Shown here one piece after another: positions 26,816 through 35,953 of a stretch of DNA of 64,000 nucleotides (position 1 is the first letter of the stretch; every line of letters begins with the position of its first letter). A program made the translations under genes and the position numbers. The notes beneath the pieces are model-generated. The model saw nothing but the letters and a program-made list of their open reading frames with translations, ran no database searches and was not told where the DNA came from. The stretch is from Streptomyces sp. R28 (GTDB lineage: Bacteria; Actinomycetota; Actinomycetes; Streptomycetales; Streptomycetaceae): positions 8,359,001 through 8,423,000 of the forward strand of contig NZ_CP163439.1 of NCBI RefSeq assembly GCF_041052385.1, in the 5' to 3' direction.

Positions 26816-27223
26816 ATGTCGTACGACGTCGAAAAGCCGGACGAGCAGTGGCGCACGGAGCTGACCCCGGCCGAGTACGCCGTCCTGCGCCAAGCCGGCA
26901 CGGAGCCCGCCTTCACGGGTGAGTACACCAACACCAAGACGACGGGCGTCTACTCCTGCCGCGCCTGCGGCGCCGAACTCTTCACCTCCACCACCAAGTT
27001 CGAGTCCCACTGCGGCTGGCCGTCCTTCTACGACCCGAAGGACACCGACGCGGTGGAGCTCATCGAGGACCGCTCGCACGGGATGGCGCGGACCGAGGTC
27101 CGGTGCGCCCGGTGCGGGTCGCATCTCGGGCATGTCTTCGAGGGTGAGGGGTATCCGACCCCGACGGACCAGCGGTACTGCATCAACAGCATCTCGCTGC
27201 GGCTGACGCCGGACGAGGGCTGA
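26816..27223 (+). CDS. msrB: Peptide methionine-R-sulfoxide reductase MsrB
   Basis: 135 residues. It reduces methionine R-sulfoxide in proteins. The zinc site is built by two CxxC pairs (CRAC, CARC), and the catalytic cysteine is in the typical RYCINSISL block near the C-terminus. GWPSFYDP is also conserved. GAGGGGCAAG upstream of the ATG provides a binding site directly at the murC stop, so it probably follows murC in one transcript. Confidence 0.93.
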   Translation: MSYDVEKPDEQWRTELTPAEYAVLRQAGTEPAFTGEYTNTKTTGVYSCRACGAELFTSTTKFESHCGWPSFYDPKDTDAVELIEDRSHGMARTEVRCARCGSHLGHVFEGEGYPTPTDQRYCINSISLRLTPDEG

Positions 27224-27349
27224 CCCGGGAGGGGTGCGGCCGCTGGTCGCGCTGGCACGCCGGATGCCGGTGTTCGTAGACTCGTAAGGGACGTCGACGC
27301 CCGGCCCCGGTGGTCAGTCCGGCCCGGTGCGGGAAGGCGGTGGCGCTGT

Positions 27350-28096
27350 ATGTCGTACGTCGCGGTGAGTGTGATCAGCCATCCCGGGCTGTTGCGCGAG
27401 CGCAACGAGGACAGCCTCGTCGTCGGGCCGTGGACGCTGTGCGCCACCGTCACCGAGAATCCGCAGACCCTGATCTTCCCGCTCGGGACGCCCTTGGTCG
27501 TGGCCGTCGCCGACGGGCTGGGCGGGCATCCCGGCGGCGACGTGGCCAGTGCCCTGGTCGTCCGCCGGATCGCCTCGCTCGGTCCCGCCCTGAGCAGCGA
27601 GGTCGCCGTCCGTGACGCCCTGAACACCTGCAACCGCGCCGTGTACCAGGCGGCCGGGGGCGACGAGGCGGGCGCGCTGTCCGGCATGGGGTCGACGGTC
27701 GCCGGAGTTGTCGTACAGCCCGACTCGGTGCTGGCGTTCAACGTGGGCGACAGCCGGGTCTTCGCGGTCTCCGGCGACGGGCTGCGCCAGGTGAGCGTCG
27801 ACGACAGCCCACCGCACCCGGCCGGGCACACCACCTCCCTCGTCACCCAGTGCCTCGGCGGCTCGCCGGCCTATCGCGCCGTCCAGCCCCATGTCATGGC
27901 CGAGTCCCTCACCCCCGGCGTTCGCTACCTCGTCTGCTCGGACGGGCTGACGGACCCGGTGAAGGAGGACGTACTGGAGGAGGTCCTGCGGGAGCACGAC
28001 GACGGCCGGGCGGCCTTCGAGCTGTGGAAGGCCGCCATCGAGGCGGGCGGGCCCGACAACATCACCGTGGCCGTGGTGCGGGTCCAGGAGGAGTAG
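27350..28096 (+). CDS. PP2C-family Ser/Thr protein phosphatase
   Basis: 248 residues, a single PP2C domain. Metal-site motifs are all present: RNEDS at the start, VADGLGGHPGGD, MGSTVAG, FNVGDSRVF, CSDGLTD and GPDNIT. Soluble, no membrane helix. Such enzymes reverse Ser/Thr kinases, for example those of the PknB type; the kinase at 15970-17460 is a possible but unproven partner. ATG 27350 follows GGGAAGGCGGTGGCGCTGT. Confidence 0.9.
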   Translation: MSYVAVSVISHPGLLRERNEDSLVVGPWTLCATVTENPQTLIFPLGTPLVVAVADGLGGHPGGDVASALVVRRIASLGPALSSEVAVRDALNTCNRAVYQAAGGDEAGALSGMGSTVAGVVVQPDSVLAFNVGDSRVFAVSGDGLRQVSVDDSPPHPAGHTTSLVTQCLGGSPAYRAVQPHVMAESLTPGVRYLVCSDGLTDPVKEDVLEEVLREHDDGRAAFELWKAAIEAGGPDNITVAVVRVQEE

Positions 28097-28209
28097 CGCG
28101 CGGGCCCGGGTGGTCGAGGGGCCGGGCGTCGACGGTGCGGTCGGCATCGCGGGCGAGGAGTTCGCGCCCGCCGGCCACGTCGCGTTCGCGCTGCGAGGGT
28201 GCCGGCGGC

Positions 28210-29247
28210 TCAGAGGACCTTGCGCTGGACCAGGATCGAGAGCACGAGTGCGCCCGGCAGCAGGGGTATCCAGACCGTCAGGACGCGGTAGCCGATGACC
28301 GTGGCCGCGGCGAGGCTCATCGGTGCGCCGAAGGTGACCATCGTGAACACCAGCGCCGCGTCGACGGGGCCGATGCCGCCCGGTGCGGGCACGGCGCCCA
28401 CCGCGGTGCTGGCGAGCAGGAGGGCGAGGGTCGCCTGCGTCCAGGACAGCGGCAGGCCGAGCGCGAAGCCGACCGAGGCGATCACGCTCGCCTGGAGCAG
28501 CGGGGTGGCGGCGGCCCCGACCCACAGGGCGAGGACGCGGCTGGGCCGGGTGTGCAGGATCCGCGCGTCGGTCAGGGCGGCGCGTACGCAGCAGACGAGG
28601 GGGCGGCGCAGTGGCCGGACCGCTGCGGCGAGGGTGCCCGCGGTGGCGAGGGTGACCGTCACACCTGCGGCCACCAGGAGCAACGTCCGTTCGTCCGGGA
28701 CGAGTGCGCCCAGGTGCAGCAGTTCGGGGAAGGCCACGAGGAAGCCGAGCAGCACCGCTGTCTTCGCGATCGGCTTGACCAGTGAGTACAGGGCGAGTGA
28801 GGCGGTGGCCCGGGCCAGGGGGATGCCGCGGTTCTGCAGGAAGCGCAGGGTGACGGCATGGGCGCCGATGCTCGCCGGCAGTACGTGGTTCGCGGCGCCG
28901 GCCGCGAACTGCGATGCGAGCAGCAGGCCGGGCGGGAGCCGTTCCGGTAGGGCCCCTTGGCGGACGCACGCGGCGGCCACCCAGCCCATGCAGGTGAAGA
29001 AGAGGCCGGCGAGCAGCCACCAGGGGTCGGCGGAGGCGAGCCGGGTGGCGCCGTCGGCGAAGGTGCGCCAGTCGGCCACCGCCCACGCTCCGATCAGCAG
29101 GAGCGGGAGCAGGGTCAGCGCGTGGCGGGTGAGGCGTGCGGGGGAGAAGGGGGAGCGGGTGGGGGCGCAGGCGGGAGCGGGAGCGGGAGCGGGGGCGGGA
29201 CAGGCGGGCAGCGGTCCGGGGAGATCGCTGAGCGGGAGCGAGGACAC
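28210..29247 (-). CDS. Flippase-like membrane protein (UPF0104/lysyl-PG synthase TM family)
   Basis: About 345 residues. GTG 29247 is preferred because AAGGA lies 9 nt upstream; GTG 29271 in the same frame is possible. After a Pro/Ala-rich N-terminus come eight or so membrane helices. The markers AAGAANHVLPASIGAHAVTL and the closing PAPGGIGPVDAAL are typical of the family that includes the membrane half of MprF and AglD. These proteins move lipid-linked or lysylated lipids across the membrane; the substrate is unknown. A GGGAGC simple repeat underlies the N-terminal linker. Confidence 0.82.
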   Translation of the reverse strand: MSSLPLSDLPGPLPACPAPAPAPAPACAPTRSPFSPARLTRHALTLLPLLLIGAWAVADWRTFADGATRLASADPWWLLAGLFFTCMGWVAAACVRQGALPERLPPGLLLASQFAAGAANHVLPASIGAHAVTLRFLQNRGIPLARATASLALYSLVKPIAKTAVLLGFLVAFPELLHLGALVPDERTLLLVAAGVTVTLATAGTLAAAVRPLRRPLVCCVRAALTDARILHTRPSRVLALWVGAAATPLLQASVIASVGFALGLPLSWTQATLALLLASTAVGAVPAPGGIGPVDAALVFTMVTFGAPMSLAAATVIGYRVLTVWIPLLPGALVLSILVQRKVL

Positions 29248-29502
29248 GGCGCGGTCGTCCTTCCGCGTCACCGCCGCGCGGACGCGGGGCGACGGCTAGA
29301 GGGCGAGGCAGGAGGGGACGCCGAAAACGTGCCCGCCCGGTGTGACGCCGTGGTGTCCGGCAGCCGAAGCGACGTCGGCGGGTGAGCGACGCGACCGGGG
29401 AGGTTGCCCTGCCGTCGCCTGCGCCGAGGTGCCCGTGATGCTGCTGGGGCGCAGGGGTGGCTGTCCGGCGTCGCCCGCACCGGCCCGCCCCTGCGCCCGC
29501 TC

Positions 29503-31848
29503 TCACCGCATCCAGTGCCCCCCGGTGCTCCACCCCAGGAAGCGGCGGGCGCGGCCGCTGTCGGACGTGCCGGCCGGGTCGAAGGCGCCGCCCTCGGCGA
29601 CCAGGAGCAGGCCTGCCAGGGCGGGGGCCAGTCGGGTCCTGACGTGGGCGGGGTGGCGGGCCGTCTCCTCGTCCAGGCCGGCGAGGAACCGCCGCTGTGC
29701 GTCGGGCGGGCACAGGGACAGGTGGAACAGCATCTGGCGCCAGGCGTACGCCGCGTCCTTGATGGTCGGCAGTGGACGCCGGTTGTCGTGCACGCGGGCG
29801 GTCAGGCGGCACACGGTGACGAAGCTGCGGTGCGCCAGGTCGGCCCAGCCGGGCTGCGGGGCGATGCCCACCCGGTGGACCAGCGTGGCCAGGTTGTGCG
29901 TGGTGAGGATCTGCGCCTGCTCGATCACCATGCCGTTCGCCGCAACCGACCAGGCCCCGGCCCCGGATGCGGCCCCGGATGCGGCCCCGGACGCGGTTCC
30001 GGCGCGCTCGGTGCACAGGCGCGCGAAACCGGGAGACGTACGGGCGCCGTACGAACGGCTCAGTGCCGCGCCCGTCTCGGTGATCGCCAGGTTGCGGATC
30101 GCCCCGTAGTCGATGCCGTAGTAGCGCTCGTACAGCGTGCCGCCCAGCAGCTCACCCGCGATCCGTGCCGCCGTGAGGAACTTCGGGCTGAACGTGTCCA
30201 TGAAGATGTCGGCGGCCAGCTCCTCCACGAACGGGGCGCCCAGATCGCACTGGCGGGCCAGCACGACGAGCTCGCGGACGAGCGGGTTGGGCAGGATCGT
30301 GCCCGGGAAGGCCTGCACGGCCAGCTCGCCCAGCTGCCGCAGCACGTCGAGCGCGCCTTCTCCGTCCGGCTTGCCGATCACCGCGGCGCGCTGCCCGGAC
30401 ACCGCCCGCACCCAGGGCAGTTCCTCGACACGCACCTGCCCTTCCAGGTTGAGCAGGAGCAGGGAACGGCGGCCCCGGAACGCCCGGTAGTTCGCGGCCA
30501 TCAGCGCCCGCAGTGTCGCGTCGCGGTACGCCTGCGCGGTGGTGGCGGCCACCAACTGCGGTACCAGCTCGGCCAGTACCTCGGCGGACGGGACGACGCC
30601 CTGCTCCACGAGCGTGCCGATCGGCGCGCTCAGCGCGGACTCGGCCACCTGCCGGATCGTCGGCGGTACGGCCGCCCCGGCGGGCAGGCCGGTCTCCCGG
30701 CTCTCCTCCTCCGTCACGGCGCGGACGAGCGGGGCGACGTCGGGTACGCCCGTCTCCTGGGGCAGTACGGAGAGCCGGCGCAGCACCAGTTGGGCCAGGG
30801 CGTGGTGGGAGGGGAGCGCCGCCTGCTCGGCCTGGCGTCGGCGCAGGGCCGTGTGCGGGGCGGAGCCGGGCAGGCCGCGTCGCCGCACCATGGACCGCAC
30901 CGCGTGCCGCAGCAGACCGAGCCGGCGCGCGTCCAACGGCCGTCCGGCGACGGTCTCCTCCAGCGCGCCCCGCAGAATGCCCAGGTTCTCCTTGGGGTCG
31001 CGGTGCTTGGTGCAGCGGGTGTGTTCCGCGGCCAGGCGTCGGTAGCGGGCCAGCAGGGCGCCGCCGCGCGCCAACCAGTCGGCGTCCGGGGCGAGTTCGA
31101 GCGCCCGGCCGTCCTCTCCTGTCTCCAGCCAGTGCAGGAGCAGCTCGTCGCCGAACGGCTGCCATACGGCGAGTGCCTCGCGCTGGGTCTCGACGGCCGC
31201 GTTCGGGCGCCGCCGCACCAGGGTGTCGACGGCGTCGGAGACGGTGTGGCGGTGGACGGCCGCGGCGGCGTCCGCCGGGCCGGTCTCCGCTGCCGGACCC
31301 TCCGCCGGCCGGGGCAGCAGGCGCAGCCGGTCGGCGAACGGCTCCAGTTCGGCCGCGAGATCCAGCGCCGCGTCCGTCGCCCCGTGCCGCACCAGCCAGG
31401 CCATGGTGAGCAGCGCGGCCTCCTCGGGCACGCCGACCTCGTAGTCGCCGCTGTCCAGCCGGGCCCACAGCCAGATGAGTCCCGCCTCGGTGAGGCAGTG
31501 GGCGAAGAGCGCGCGCCGCTCGGCCGGTACCCCGAAACGCTCCCCCGCCTCGGTCTCGTACGGCTGGAGCGGGCCGCCCGCGCTCGGGGTTCCCGTGGCG
31601 AAGCCGCCCCGCACCACCTCGGGTGTCACCCAGGCCGGCAGCCCGGCCACCGGGGTGCGCGACCCCACCGTCAGCCGGCCCGCGGCCATCCCCGCGAGGA
31701 CCGCACGCCAGCGCTGCCCGCGCACCTCGGCGCGGCGCCGGGTGCCGGGGTCCTCGTGGGTCAGCGCGGTCGTGAAGGCCTTGGCCAGCTGGGCTGCCAC
31801 ATAGGGCGGGGCCGCGGTGAGGGGCTGCTGCTCAGCGTTGTCGTTCAT
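29503..31848 (-). CDS. Large protein of unknown function (781 residues)
   Basis: I recognise no family. The protein is soluble, alpha-helical looking and Arg/Leu/Ala-rich, without signal peptide or membrane segment. Blocks that look conserved are LEGQVRVEELPWVRAVSG, FAEELAADIF-like text near residue 560 (VEELAADIFMDTFSPKFL) and YERYYGIDYGAIRNL. A (Ser-Gly-Ala-Ala) repeat near residue 645 comes from a 12-bp tandem repeat at 29955-30000. The gene has normal Streptomyces codon use. ATG 31848 has no Shine-Dalgarno and lies 2 nt after a tRNA-like element on the same strand, so it may be read from a processed leaderless message. Confidence 0.75.
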   Translation of the reverse strand: MNDNAEQQPLTAAPPYVAAQLAKAFTTALTHEDPGTRRRAEVRGQRWRAVLAGMAAGRLTVGSRTPVAGLPAWVTPEVVRGGFATGTPSAGGPLQPYETEAGERFGVPAERRALFAHCLTEAGLIWLWARLDSGDYEVGVPEEAALLTMAWLVRHGATDAALDLAAELEPFADRLRLLPRPAEGPAAETGPADAAAAVHRHTVSDAVDTLVRRRPNAAVETQREALAVWQPFGDELLLHWLETGEDGRALELAPDADWLARGGALLARYRRLAAEHTRCTKHRDPKENLGILRGALEETVAGRPLDARRLGLLRHAVRSMVRRRGLPGSAPHTALRRRQAEQAALPSHHALAQLVLRRLSVLPQETGVPDVAPLVRAVTEEESRETGLPAGAAVPPTIRQVAESALSAPIGTLVEQGVVPSAEVLAELVPQLVAATTAQAYRDATLRALMAANYRAFRGRRSLLLLNLEGQVRVEELPWVRAVSGQRAAVIGKPDGEGALDVLRQLGELAVQAFPGTILPNPLVRELVVLARQCDLGAPFVEELAADIFMDTFSPKFLTAARIAGELLGGTLYERYYGIDYGAIRNLAITETGAALSRSYGARTSPGFARLCTERAGTASGAASGAASGAGAWSVAANGMVIEQAQILTTHNLATLVHRVGIAPQPGWADLAHRSFVTVCRLTARVHDNRRPLPTIKDAAYAWRQMLFHLSLCPPDAQRRFLAGLDEETARHPAHVRTRLAPALAGLLLVAEGGAFDPAGTSDSGRARRFLGWSTGGHWMR

Positions 31849-31850
31849 AG

Positions 31851-31922
31851 CCGGCGTGGCAGGTTCCGCCCCTGCGCCCTCCGGGTTTACAGCCCGGTGC
31901 TCTGCTACTGAGCTACACGCCG
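31851..31922 (-). tRNA. tRNA-like element, anticodon GUA (Tyr), atypical T- and D-loops
   Basis: 72 nt fold into a full cloverleaf: acceptor CGGCGTG/CACGCCG (7 of 7 pairs), D-stem GCTC/GAGC, anticodon stem CCGGG/CCCGG with loop CTGTAAA, variable loop AGGGC, T-stem GCAGG/CCTGC. The anticodon is GUA. Two features are wrong for a normal elongator: the T-loop is GGCGGAA instead of TTCNANN, and the 7-nt D-loop AGTAGCA lacks GG, so the elbow contact is absent. Bacterial tRNA-Tyr normally has a long variable arm, which this lacks. CCA is not encoded. It may be a diverged tRNA, a pseudogene, or a tRNA mimic in the leader of the next gene. Confidence 0.6.
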
Positions 31923-32078
31923 ATGGAGGCCGAGGTTAGACGCCGGGGCGATCACCGTACAACCGCATTCTCGGCGGCCTCGTCGCGTTCCCGGCGCCCG
32001 ACCCCTGGTAGACCGCTGTTGAATCAGCCAGCCATGGGAAGGTTGACTTTCGGCTGACCGAGCCAGAGCATTACCGGG

Positions 32079-33572
32079 GTGAGCCACTTCGAGCACATAT
32101 CGCCCAGGTCGAGCGCACTCCCCGCCGCCCTGGACGAAGCCGCCCACCGCTGCCTCGTCGCCGGGTTCGACGGGGCCACGAGCGTGCCGGACACGCTCAA
32201 GGAGCTCGTCGACCGCGGCCTCGGCGGGGTCATCCTCTTCACCCGCAACATCCGCGACGCACAGCAGGTCCGCCGCCTCACGGACGAGCTGCGGGCCATC
32301 CGCCCGGACCTCCTCGTCGCCATCGACAACGAGGGCGGCGGGATCGGCCACCTGGTGAGCGCCGGCGCCCCCGACGTCCCCGGCTCCTACGCCCTCGGCG
32401 TCGCCGACGACACCGCCCTGACCGCCCGCTGCGCCGACGCGCTGGCCGCGCACCTGGCCACCCTCGGCATCACCGCCTCCTACGCCCCCGTGGCCGACCT
32501 CCAGCACCGGCCGGACAACCCGATCGTGCGCACCCGCTCCTTCGGCGCCGACCCCGAACTCGCCGCCCGCCATCTGCGCGCCTGGATCACCGCCACCGAG
32601 GCGCGCGGCATAGCCTCCTGCGCCAAGCACTTCCCGGGCCACGGCGGCACCGTCACCGACAGCCACCACGGCATGGCGGTCGACCCGAGGCCGTACGACG
32701 AACTCCGCGCCGACCTCGAACCGTTCCGCGCGGCCGTCGCCGCGGGCGTGCCGATGCTGATGAGCGCCCATGTCGTCTTCCCGGAGCTGGACCCCAACCG
32801 CCCCGCCACGCTCAGCCGGCGCATCCTGGGCGACCTGCTCCGCCATGACCTCGGCTTCGACGGCGTCCTCGTCAGCGACGCGCTGGAGATGAAGGCGATC
32901 GCCGAGGAGTACGGCGAGGCGGCCGGCGCGCGCATCGCGCTCGCGGCGGGCGCGGACCAGGTCGTCGTCGCCGTGGGGGACCTGGTTGTCACCCTGGCCT
33001 GTCGGGACGCGGTGCTGGACGCGCTGCGGACCGGCGTGCTGGCCGAGGAACGCGTCCTGGAGGCCTCGGGGCGGGTGCGGCGGCTCGCCGCGCGTTATGC
33101 GACCCCGCCCCTCGTGGTCGCCGGCTGGGACGCGGAGGCCGGTCTCGCGGCCGCGCGCCGGGCCGTACGCGGCCGGGGCGTACCGCCCGCCGTACGCGGG
33201 GCCCATGTCGTCGACCTCTTCCCGCCGCCGCACCCCGCGCTCAACTGGGGCGGCGAGGACCTGCTGACCGAGGTGCGCGCCGCCGACCCCACGGCGACGG
33301 GCACCTCGGTCACCGGTGAACCGGCGGATCCGGCCGAGCTCGTCGACGGGATGCTGCGCCGCTGCGGAGACGCGCCCCTGGTCGTCGCCACCTGCGACGC
33401 CGGGCTGCATCCCTGGCAACTGCGGTTGCGGGACGCCCTGTTGGCCCGGCGGCCGGACGCGGTACGGGTGGACACGGGGTTGCCGGAGGGCGGCGCGCTG
33501 TGCTCGTACGGGCGCGGGCGGGCGAACCTGAGGGCGGTCGCCGAGGTGTTGGCGGGCCTCGCCGACGGCTGA
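32079..33572 (+). CDS. Glycoside hydrolase family 3, NagZ-like beta-N-acetylhexosaminidase
   Basis: 497 residues from GTG 32079. The GH3 barrel carries KHFPGHGGT followed by TDSHHG, the NagZ-type Asp-His loop that serves as acid/base in N-acetylglucosaminidases, and VLVSDALEM with the nucleophile Asp. The last 130 residues form a second alpha/beta domain. No signal peptide, so it probably works in the cytosol on GlcNAc-containing disaccharides or muropeptides taken up by a transporter. It opens the glycan-use locus. Confidence 0.85.
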   Translation: MSHFEHISPRSSALPAALDEAAHRCLVAGFDGATSVPDTLKELVDRGLGGVILFTRNIRDAQQVRRLTDELRAIRPDLLVAIDNEGGGIGHLVSAGAPDVPGSYALGVADDTALTARCADALAAHLATLGITASYAPVADLQHRPDNPIVRTRSFGADPELAARHLRAWITATEARGIASCAKHFPGHGGTVTDSHHGMAVDPRPYDELRADLEPFRAAVAAGVPMLMSAHVVFPELDPNRPATLSRRILGDLLRHDLGFDGVLVSDALEMKAIAEEYGEAAGARIALAAGADQVVVAVGDLVVTLACRDAVLDALRTGVLAEERVLEASGRVRRLAARYATPPLVVAGWDAEAGLAAARRAVRGRGVPPAVRGAHVVDLFPPPHPALNWGGEDLLTEVRAADPTATGTSVTGEPADPAELVDGMLRRCGDAPLVVATCDAGLHPWQLRLRDALLARRPDAVRVDTGLPEGGALCSYGRGRANLRAVAEVLAGLADG

Positions 33573-33597
33573 GGCGCGCCCGCCGGTCACACGTCGC

Positions 33598-34818
33598 TCA
33601 GGACGGCCGTACGACCTCCTTGATCCCCCGCGCCGCCAGGTACTGGGCGTCCTGCGCCCGCGCGGCCAGGACCACCGCCGGGCGAACGCCTTCCGTCCGC
33701 ATCCGCATCCACGCCTCGAAGTACGCGCCGCCCGGACCGGACACCGACCGAGTGCCCGGCGTGCAGTCCAGAACCAGGGCCGTGGGGCGCGGCTGTGCGG
33801 GCTGAGGGTCTTGGCGCAGTTCGGCGATGGCCTGGGCGAGTGCCTCGGCGATCGGCTTGGGGCGGCCGGAGGAGTCGAACAGGCCCAGGGTGTACTCCAG
33901 CTCCGGGAAGTCGGCCAGTGACCGGTCCACGTCGTGCGAGCACCACCAGGTGACCCCCCACAGCCCCGCGCACTCGGCCGCGTTCCGTACGGTCGCCCGC
34001 GCGAACTCCGGCGCGTCGGCGGCCGGGATGTGCGGCTCGGGCGCGCCCGTCTCCTGGACCCAGACGGGGCGGGCGGGGTCGGTGGCGTACGCCTTGGCCA
34101 GCTCGGTGCCGTACTCGGCGAGGTGGCGGACCTGCGGGGAGCGGGGGCCGTAGCGGCGGGCGCAGTCGCCGGAGAACACCCAGGGGTGGACGGTGGTCAG
34201 GTCGCCCTTGCGGGCGGAGGCCTCGGGGGTGAAGGGGTGGTCGTCGCCGTACCAGGCGGCGTCGTACGCGGAGTGCGTGACCAGGCCGCCGTTCGCGCCG
34301 AGTCCGTCCCGGGCGGCGGCCAGCAGGGTGTCGAGGTAGTGGTCGACCTCGTCCGCCGTCACCGGGTTGTGCTCGACCAGGTTGTTGAGCTCGTTGCCGA
34401 GCTGGAGGCCGATGAGGTTCGGGCGGCCGGTCAGGGCGCGGCCGAGGGTGCGCAGGAGGGTGGCCTGGGCCTCGATGGCCTCCGGGTCTGTGAACACGTT
34501 GCGGTGGTGCCAGCTGCGGGTCCACTCCGGGTAGAAGTCGAAGCTCGACAGGTGGCCCTGGACGCCGTCCACCATGACGTCGAGACCGGCCTCGCCGGCC
34601 AGGTCCACGAGGTGCGCCAACTGGTCGACCGCCGCGGTGCGGACGAGGGTGCGGTTCGGCTGGAGCAGCGGCCAGAGGTGGAACACGCGGACGTGGTCGA
34701 GGCCGAGACCGGCGATCCGGTCCAGGTCCTCACGCGCGCGTGCCGGGTCGAAGTCGTGCCAGGAGTGGAACCAGCCGTGGCGGGGCGTGTAGTTGACGCC
34801 GAAGCGGAGCGTGTGGAT
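33598..34818 (-). CDS. GH5-like glycoside hydrolase, apparent AUC start codon
   Basis: 406 residues if it starts at ATC 34818. The first ATG/GTG/TTG in frame is GTG 34686, but that would drop LRFGVNYTPRHGWFHSWHDF, the conserved first strand of the barrel. GAGGAGG ends 5 nt before the ATC and there is no other start codon before the upstream in-frame limit. Clan A catalytic residues are visible: acid/base Glu in LQLGNELNN and nucleophile Glu in VWVQETGAPEP. Family members cleave beta-mannosides or beta-glucosides. No signal peptide. It is divergent from the kinase gene, sharing an operator region. Start uncertain; a mutated start is the alternative. Confidence 0.75.
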   Translation of the reverse strand: MHTLRFGVNYTPRHGWFHSWHDFDPARAREDLDRIAGLGLDHVRVFHLWPLLQPNRTLVRTAAVDQLAHLVDLAGEAGLDVMVDGVQGHLSSFDFYPEWTRSWHHRNVFTDPEAIEAQATLLRTLGRALTGRPNLIGLQLGNELNNLVEHNPVTADEVDHYLDTLLAAARDGLGANGGLVTHSAYDAAWYGDDHPFTPEASARKGDLTTVHPWVFSGDCARRYGPRSPQVRHLAEYGTELAKAYATDPARPVWVQETGAPEPHIPAADAPEFARATVRNAAECAGLWGVTWWCSHDVDRSLADFPELEYTLGLFDSSGRPKPIAEALAQAIAELRQDPQPAQPRPTALVLDCTPGTRSVSGPGGAYFEAWMRMRTEGVRPAVVLAARAQDAQYLAARGIKEVVRPS

Positions 34819-34921
34819 GGGATCCTCCTCGGGCCGGGCCCGCCCGCGGGTTCCGGGCTTGGCTCATGGGGCAGGGCTTGGCTCTTGTTCCTTGCGAATG
34901 TATCAACCACCATGGTCGGCA

Positions 34922-35953
34922 ATGAATAGTGATTTGAACCAAACCTCGTCCGGTAGGGCTCCGGAGTACGTCGTCGGCCTCGACGCCGGCGGCACCCGCA
35001 CGCGCGCCGTCCTGGCGCCCGCGCACGGGGGCGATCCCGAGGGTGAGGGCGTCTCCGGCCCCGGCAACGCGCTGACCGTCCCGGGACCGCAGCTCATCGA
35101 GCACCTCGCCGAGGCCCTCGCGCTGGCGGTGCCGGAAGAGCTGCGCGGCCATGTGGCGGCCGTGGCGGGAGGGTTCGCGGGCGCCTCGCGGACGGCGCCG
35201 GACGAGCCGGGCCGCATCAAGGCGCACGCCGCCCTCACCGTCGCGCTGAGCCGGCTGGGCATCGACGCCGGATCGGTCGAGATCCACAGCGACATCGAAG
35301 CCGCGTTCGCCGCCGCGCCCGGCAACCCCGCCGACGGGCTCGCCCTGGTGGCCGGCACCGGCGCGGTGGCCGTGCGCATCGCCGGACGCGAGTGCGCCGA
35401 GACCGTCGGCGGGGACGGCTGGCTGCTCGGCGACGACGGCGGCGGCTTCTGGATCGGGCGGGAGGCGGTGCGGGTGGCGCTGCGCATGGCGGACGGGCGG
35501 GGCGGGCCGACGGCGCTGGGGGCGTCGGTGGGGCGGGCGCTGGGGGTGCCGGAGGATGTCCGGCCGCCGGATGCTCCGGGCCCGTACGACACGGCCGCCT
35601 GGACCAGGGCCCGGCGCGAGGCCTACCGCATGCACCTGCTCCCCGCCGTCATGGACCGCCCGCCGGTCCGACTGGCGCAGCTCGCCCCGTTGGTCGCCGA
35701 GGCCGCCGGGCACGAGGACGCCGTCGCCGAGGGGATCCTCGCCGCGGCCGCCGACCACCTCATCGACACGGTCCGCGCCCTCGCCCCCCGCCCCGGTGAG
35801 CGCATCGTCGCGACCGGCGGCCTGCTCGGACCGGACGGCCCGCTCACCGACCCCCTCACCGCCCGGCTCCGGCCTCTCGGCCTCACCCTCGACTGGGTGG
35901 CGGACGGCTCCCGAGGCGCCGTGGCCCTCGCCCGACTGGGGTACGACGGATGA
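34922..35953 (+). CDS. BadF/BadG-type amino-sugar kinase
   Basis: 343 residues. An ASKHA fold with phosphate loop GLDAGGTRTRAVL, second motif VAGTGAVAVRI and adenosine motif VATGGLLGP, the pattern of human GlcNAc kinase-like BadF proteins. It should phosphorylate GlcNAc or a related sugar on entry. ATG 34922 has no strong binding site, and the candidate operator (34927-34941) covers its first codons. The stop overlaps the start of the GH3 gene (ATGA), so both are coupled. Confidence 0.85.
   Translation: MNSDLNQTSSGRAPEYVVGLDAGGTRTRAVLAPAHGGDPEGEGVSGPGNALTVPGPQLIEHLAEALALAVPEELRGHVAAVAGGFAGASRTAPDEPGRIKAHAALTVALSRLGIDAGSVEIHSDIEAAFAAAPGNPADGLALVAGTGAVAVRIAGRECAETVGGDGWLLGDDGGGFWIGREAVRVALRMADGRGGPTALGASVGRALGVPEDVRPPDAPGPYDTAAWTRARREAYRMHLLPAVMDRPPVRLAQLAPLVAEAAGHEDAVAEGILAAAADHLIDTVRALAPRPGERIVATGGLLGPDGPLTDPLTARLRPLGLTLDWVADGSRGAVALARLGYDG
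34927..34941 (-). promoter_or_regulatory. Candidate RpiR operator 1
   Basis: On the minus strand the bases read TGGTTCAAATCACTA, 14 of 15 identical to the copy at 41540-41554. It lies between the GH5-like gene and the BadF kinase gene and overlaps the kinase start. A further half-like TCAACCACC is at 34903-34911. Confidence 0.6.

Noticed and set aside
29404..31911. 835-codon open frame antisense to the 781-residue gene
   Set aside because: Shadow of the minus-strand gene, with low-complexity Arg/Gly/Val-rich composition; no domain or binding site.
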